Assembly: GCF_000497045.1 (NCBI RefSeq)
Contig: NW_015961989.1
Location: forward strand, 742,570 to 806,569
From: Kalmanozyma brasiliensis GHG001
Lineage: Eukaryota; Basidiomycota; Ustilaginomycetes; Ustilaginales
DNA: 64,000 bases
Direction: 5' to 3'
Position 1 is the first letter of the stretch; the number at the start of each line of letters is the position of its first letter. The position numbers and the translations under genes are program-made. Below are positions 61,827 to 64,000 of this stretch, in pieces. A model generated the notes under the pieces. The model searched no databases, was not told the DNA's origin, and saw only the letters and a list, made by a program, of their open reading frames with translations.

Positions 61827-62421
61827 ATTCGCCCGGCGCCGGACGCATCTATCATTTGCTCTTTCATGTTCTCGCTTACGATCTTGGTAAACAGCTGTGC
61901 TTAACGAATCTCTAGCAGAGTCTCTGTCCGAGCAGCCAAGCTTGTCTAGCGAGAATGTGCCGCAACAAACCACGATATCCAAGCTCGAGCCTTGCGCGAC
62001 TCCTCGAGTCTTGAGTGTGAGTTTTGAGTTTTGAAGTTTGTGAGTTTTGAGATTTGTGAGTTTTGAGGTTTGTGAGCTTTGAGTTTTGAGTTTTGAGTCT
62101 TGAGCCTTGAATCTTACAATGTTCTGATGTACAAAAGGTCAGCTTGGTTGCATCCCCAGGCCTGTGTCTCCTTTGTTGTTGGTTTATGGTCATGTCCTGG
62201 TTGATTTGCTCCTTCCATCATCATCCTCATCCAACAACTTCACACCATTAATCTCTATTTGGTAAGCCAAAAGCTTGCTCTATGCGCTGTCCTTTGTGTC
62301 TGCAGACCATGCCTGCTGACCATGCTTGTCAACATTGTTTGCTCTTTGGGTTGAAAAGGCTTTGTTCCTCTGCCAGTGCACCCACCAAAGCCCTAAGTCC
62401 ACGCCATCAGACCCCACCAAG
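61827..62421. other. Boundary between unique genes and repetitive DNA
   Basis: After the coiled-coil gene the composition changes: AT-richer, with a tandem minisatellite (annotated separately) and then ordinary-looking DNA up to a new ATG at 62422. Confidence 0.5.
62013..62110. repeat. GAGTTTT-type minisatellite
   Basis: Degenerate tandem copies of GAGTTTT, with GAGATTT, GAGGTTT, GAGCTTT and GAGTCTT variants, run for ~100 bp. The repeat sits at the border between the last unique gene and the repetitive end region. Confidence 0.8.
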
Positions 62422-63561
62422 ATGCCCACTACCACCCCAATGGAGCTCAATCTGCCCATTGCTACTCTGTGTCCTGCCAACAACATCAAGACTCTATGCA
62501 ACAAATCAATTGAAGCCCTTAAGCTCAAGCCTGCAATCCAAAAGCGCAAGCTCAAGCTTGCCATTGCACTTAGGGTTTCATGTCACCGGTTGAATGGTGT
62601 TGGCGCATTGGAAGCCTGGCAAGACGGTCCATTTGAAATTTCAAATCAGAAGTCTGAGTTGGTGGGAAGACGGTCAGCTTCAAAACTAGAGATGCGTTGT
62701 ATTCATTTTGAATTTCCTGGCAATTTCCATCTGGCAGGCAGANGTGTGCTCCTTCAGCTACGCCATCACCAACATCACCAACCACATCCGCAAGGCACAC
62801 ACAGGAGTTCATGTCACACAGGATGCCGCAGCAGGATGCGGTCTGGTGGCGTGCAGCTGCGGTCAGGTAGTGCTGAATGCAGTGGCGCTCAGGAAGCACC
62901 AGGGCATCCGGCACTGCCAGGCAGTACTGCCGCCAACACCACCGGAGACCCAGCTCAACACAGTAGCAGCAGAACCAATATTCCAATTTCAAGCACCACC
63001 ATCTCCAGAATCTCAAACACAGGCCGCATCACCTCCACAAGACACGCAAACGCAAGACAGCGGCATTGCTGCTCAAGACTGGGATGATGTACTGCCCATC
63101 CAGCCAGACAGCCGTCCTGCAAGCCCAGGTTCTCAACATGAGCTGTCACTCAGTCTGGTATCTGACATTGACGGCCCAACGCTTCCTGACTTGCCAGCAG
63201 AAGAGCTAACTCCACCATTGGATGCTGAGGGTACCCATCAAGAGGACATCCTGGCAGATGGCATTGTGATTTGGCTGGGCAGAGGTGAGCCAGGTACAGA
63301 GCCAGAGCCACCGGTAGAGCCGCCAAGAATGCTCCTTGCCTCTGCTGCTGACACNGGTACACGTCTGCCACCTGTTCCAGCCCGCGCGCCAGTGCAGGAC
63401 TGGAATGTGGAAAGCGCAACCGATGTTGATTTCTACTCGGTGACCATATCTCCAGCCACACTACTCCATATCTACCCTAGCCCTAGGCCGTGGGGCGGTG
63501 GTGGGCGGCAATGGTCAAGTCCGTCGCCAATTCTCCTGCCAAGTGGCGGCTTAGGGGTTTG
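62422..63561 (+). pseudogene. Zinc-finger-like reading frame in repetitive DNA, probably a mobile-element remnant
   Basis: A first coding segment starts at ATG 62422 (MPTTTPMELNLPIATLC) and runs about 50 residues with charged helix (KRKLKLAIALR). A second segment, in another frame from about 62744, has paired Cys/His groups: CSFSYAITNITNHIRKAH and, further on, CSCGQVVLNAVALRKHQ with IRHC. This arrangement resembles the finger of OrsD/DUF3505 proteins that accompany fungal mobile helicases, by my reading only. After that the protein is Pro/Gln-rich and disordered. A repeat copy (62614-62742) lies between the segments, so either it is spliced out or it interrupts the gene. Two ambiguous bases (62743, 63355) weaken the model. 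I treat it as a possibly broken gene. Confidence 0.5.
62614..62742 (+). repeat. Dispersed module, copy 1
   Basis: Begins GCCTGGCAAGACGGTCC, continues ATTTGAAATTTCAAAT and includes GGTGGGAAGACGGTCAG, then ends with TTTCCTGGCAATTTCC. It matches copy 3 (63706-63838) over nearly its whole length in the same orientation, about 1.1 kb apart. Confidence 0.8.
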
Positions 63562-63595
63562 ATGGGCGGAACAGAATGATATTGGCACGTCAACG

Positions 63596-63658
63596 GCCTG
63601 GCAAGATGGTCCATTTGAAATTTGAAGTGAGAAAATTGAACTGGTGGGAAGACGGTCA
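63596..63658 (+). repeat. Dispersed module, copy 2 (5' part)
   Basis: GCCTGGCAAGATGGTCC through GGTGGGAAGACGGTCAG, matching the first half of copies 1 and 3. Together with preceding GATGGGCGGAACAGAATGA it forms the first unit of a 110-bp tandem duplication (GATGGGCGGA at 63561 and 63671). Confidence 0.8.
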
Positions 63659-63705
63659 GGGTTAGGGTTTGATGGGCGGAACAGAATGAGGTTGGCGCGT
63701 CAATG

Positions 63706-63838
63706 GCCTGGCAAGACGGTCCATTTGAAATTTCAATTGGCAACATTCAAATGGCGGGAAGACGGTCAGCTACAAAATTGGAGACGCGTTGTATTCATTT
63801 TGAATTTCCTGGCAATTTCCAGTTGGCGGGCAGACGGC
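63706..63838 (+). repeat. Dispersed module, copy 3
   Basis: Full-length copy of the module, starting GCCTGGCAAGACGGTCC and ending GGCGGGCAGACGG. It flanks the zinc-finger-like frame on the downstream side as copy 1 does within its upstream part. Confidence 0.8.
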
Positions 63839-63843
63839 ATCAT

Positions 63844-63955
63844 CTGGAAGACGGTCTGATACAAGCAGCAAGACGGTCTGATACAAAGGCAAGACGGTCC
63901 AGTACAGATCAGCAAGACGGTCAGCTTCAAACTGGAAGACGGTCTGATACAAACA
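63844..63955 (+). repeat. AAGACGGTC short tandem array
   Basis: Five copies of AAGACGGTC spaced about 18-22 bp apart (at about 63849, 63871, 63891, 63913, 63936), several followed by TGATACAA. The same nonamer also occurs in each dispersed module. The array probably continues past the window. Confidence 0.8.
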
Positions 63956-64000
63956 GAAGCTGGCTGTACAGTTGCTCATCACCCGTCCACCACACAGACG

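Noticed and set aside
63844..63955. The AAGACGGTC array as a CRISPR array.
   Set aside because: Repeats are only nine bases, spacers are short and similar to each other, and the genome is eukaryotic.

Overview
The window is a compact, GC-rich nuclear stretch from a smut-type basidiomycete (Ustilaginomycotina, close to Ustilago/Sporisorium/Pseudozyma). This rests on gene content and style: mostly intronless genes on both strands, a few short GT-AG introns of about 70-125 nt (two in the small 49.6 kb gene are longer than 70 nt but vary), intron-containing tRNAs, and a Rad51 paralogue of the size and shape of Ustilago maydis Rec2. Nothing looks bacterial, and I see no operons, CRISPR arrays or rRNA genes.

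Layout. 0-13.6 kb: TAPT1-family membrane protein (5' truncated), TatD/Scn1 hydrolase, Spp2 G-patch splicing factor, amino-acid permease, JMJD5-like JmjC protein, and a large Ser/Pro-rich protein of unknown function with one intron. 15-23 kb: aldo/keto reductase whose start codon is split by an intron, hexokinase, cytochrome c heme lyase, UDP-galactopyranose mutase. 24-31 kb: rec2-like recombination gene, then a divergent zinc-scavenging pair (Pra1-type secreted zincophore and ZIP transporter) sharing a 1.7 kb promoter with repeated ACCTTGAA sites. 31-45 kb: Cns1 co-chaperone, complex I assembly factor, Cse1 exportin, a four-domain A-T-R-R carboxylate reductase (glycine betaine reductase type), a leucine-rich-repeat protein. 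44.8-47.7 kb: a two-exon secreted precursor with 14 Lys-Arg sites and many Cys-x9-Cys units, a candidate Kex2-processed peptide precursor. 48-55 kb: EMC2, a five-exon 82-residue membrane protein, a TIM-like isomerase, Syo1 symportin. 55.7-58.7 kb: a tight cluster of small spliced genes: tRNA-Gly(GCC), Hub1, tRNA-Cys(GCA), a roadblock dynein light chain and a glutaredoxin-like protein. 58.9-61.8 kb: a large coiled-coil protein. From about 62 kb the DNA changes to repeats (a GAGTTTT-like minisatellite, three copies of a 65-130 bp module, a dense AAGACGGTC array) around a zinc-finger-like reading frame; it looks like a mobile or subtelomeric element and contains two ambiguous bases.

Most genes are housekeeping: mRNA splicing (Spp2, Hub1), nuclear transport (Cse1, Syo1), mitochondria (heme lyase, complex I assembly, possibly the 82-residue protein), ER insertion (EMC2) and chaperones (Cns1). 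The strongest case of neighbours working together is the Pra1/ZIP pair. Several start sites were moved downstream to the first real ATG because the longer open frames begin at TTG or GTG; each case is explained. Coordinates of spliced genes give the whole span, with exons in the text.
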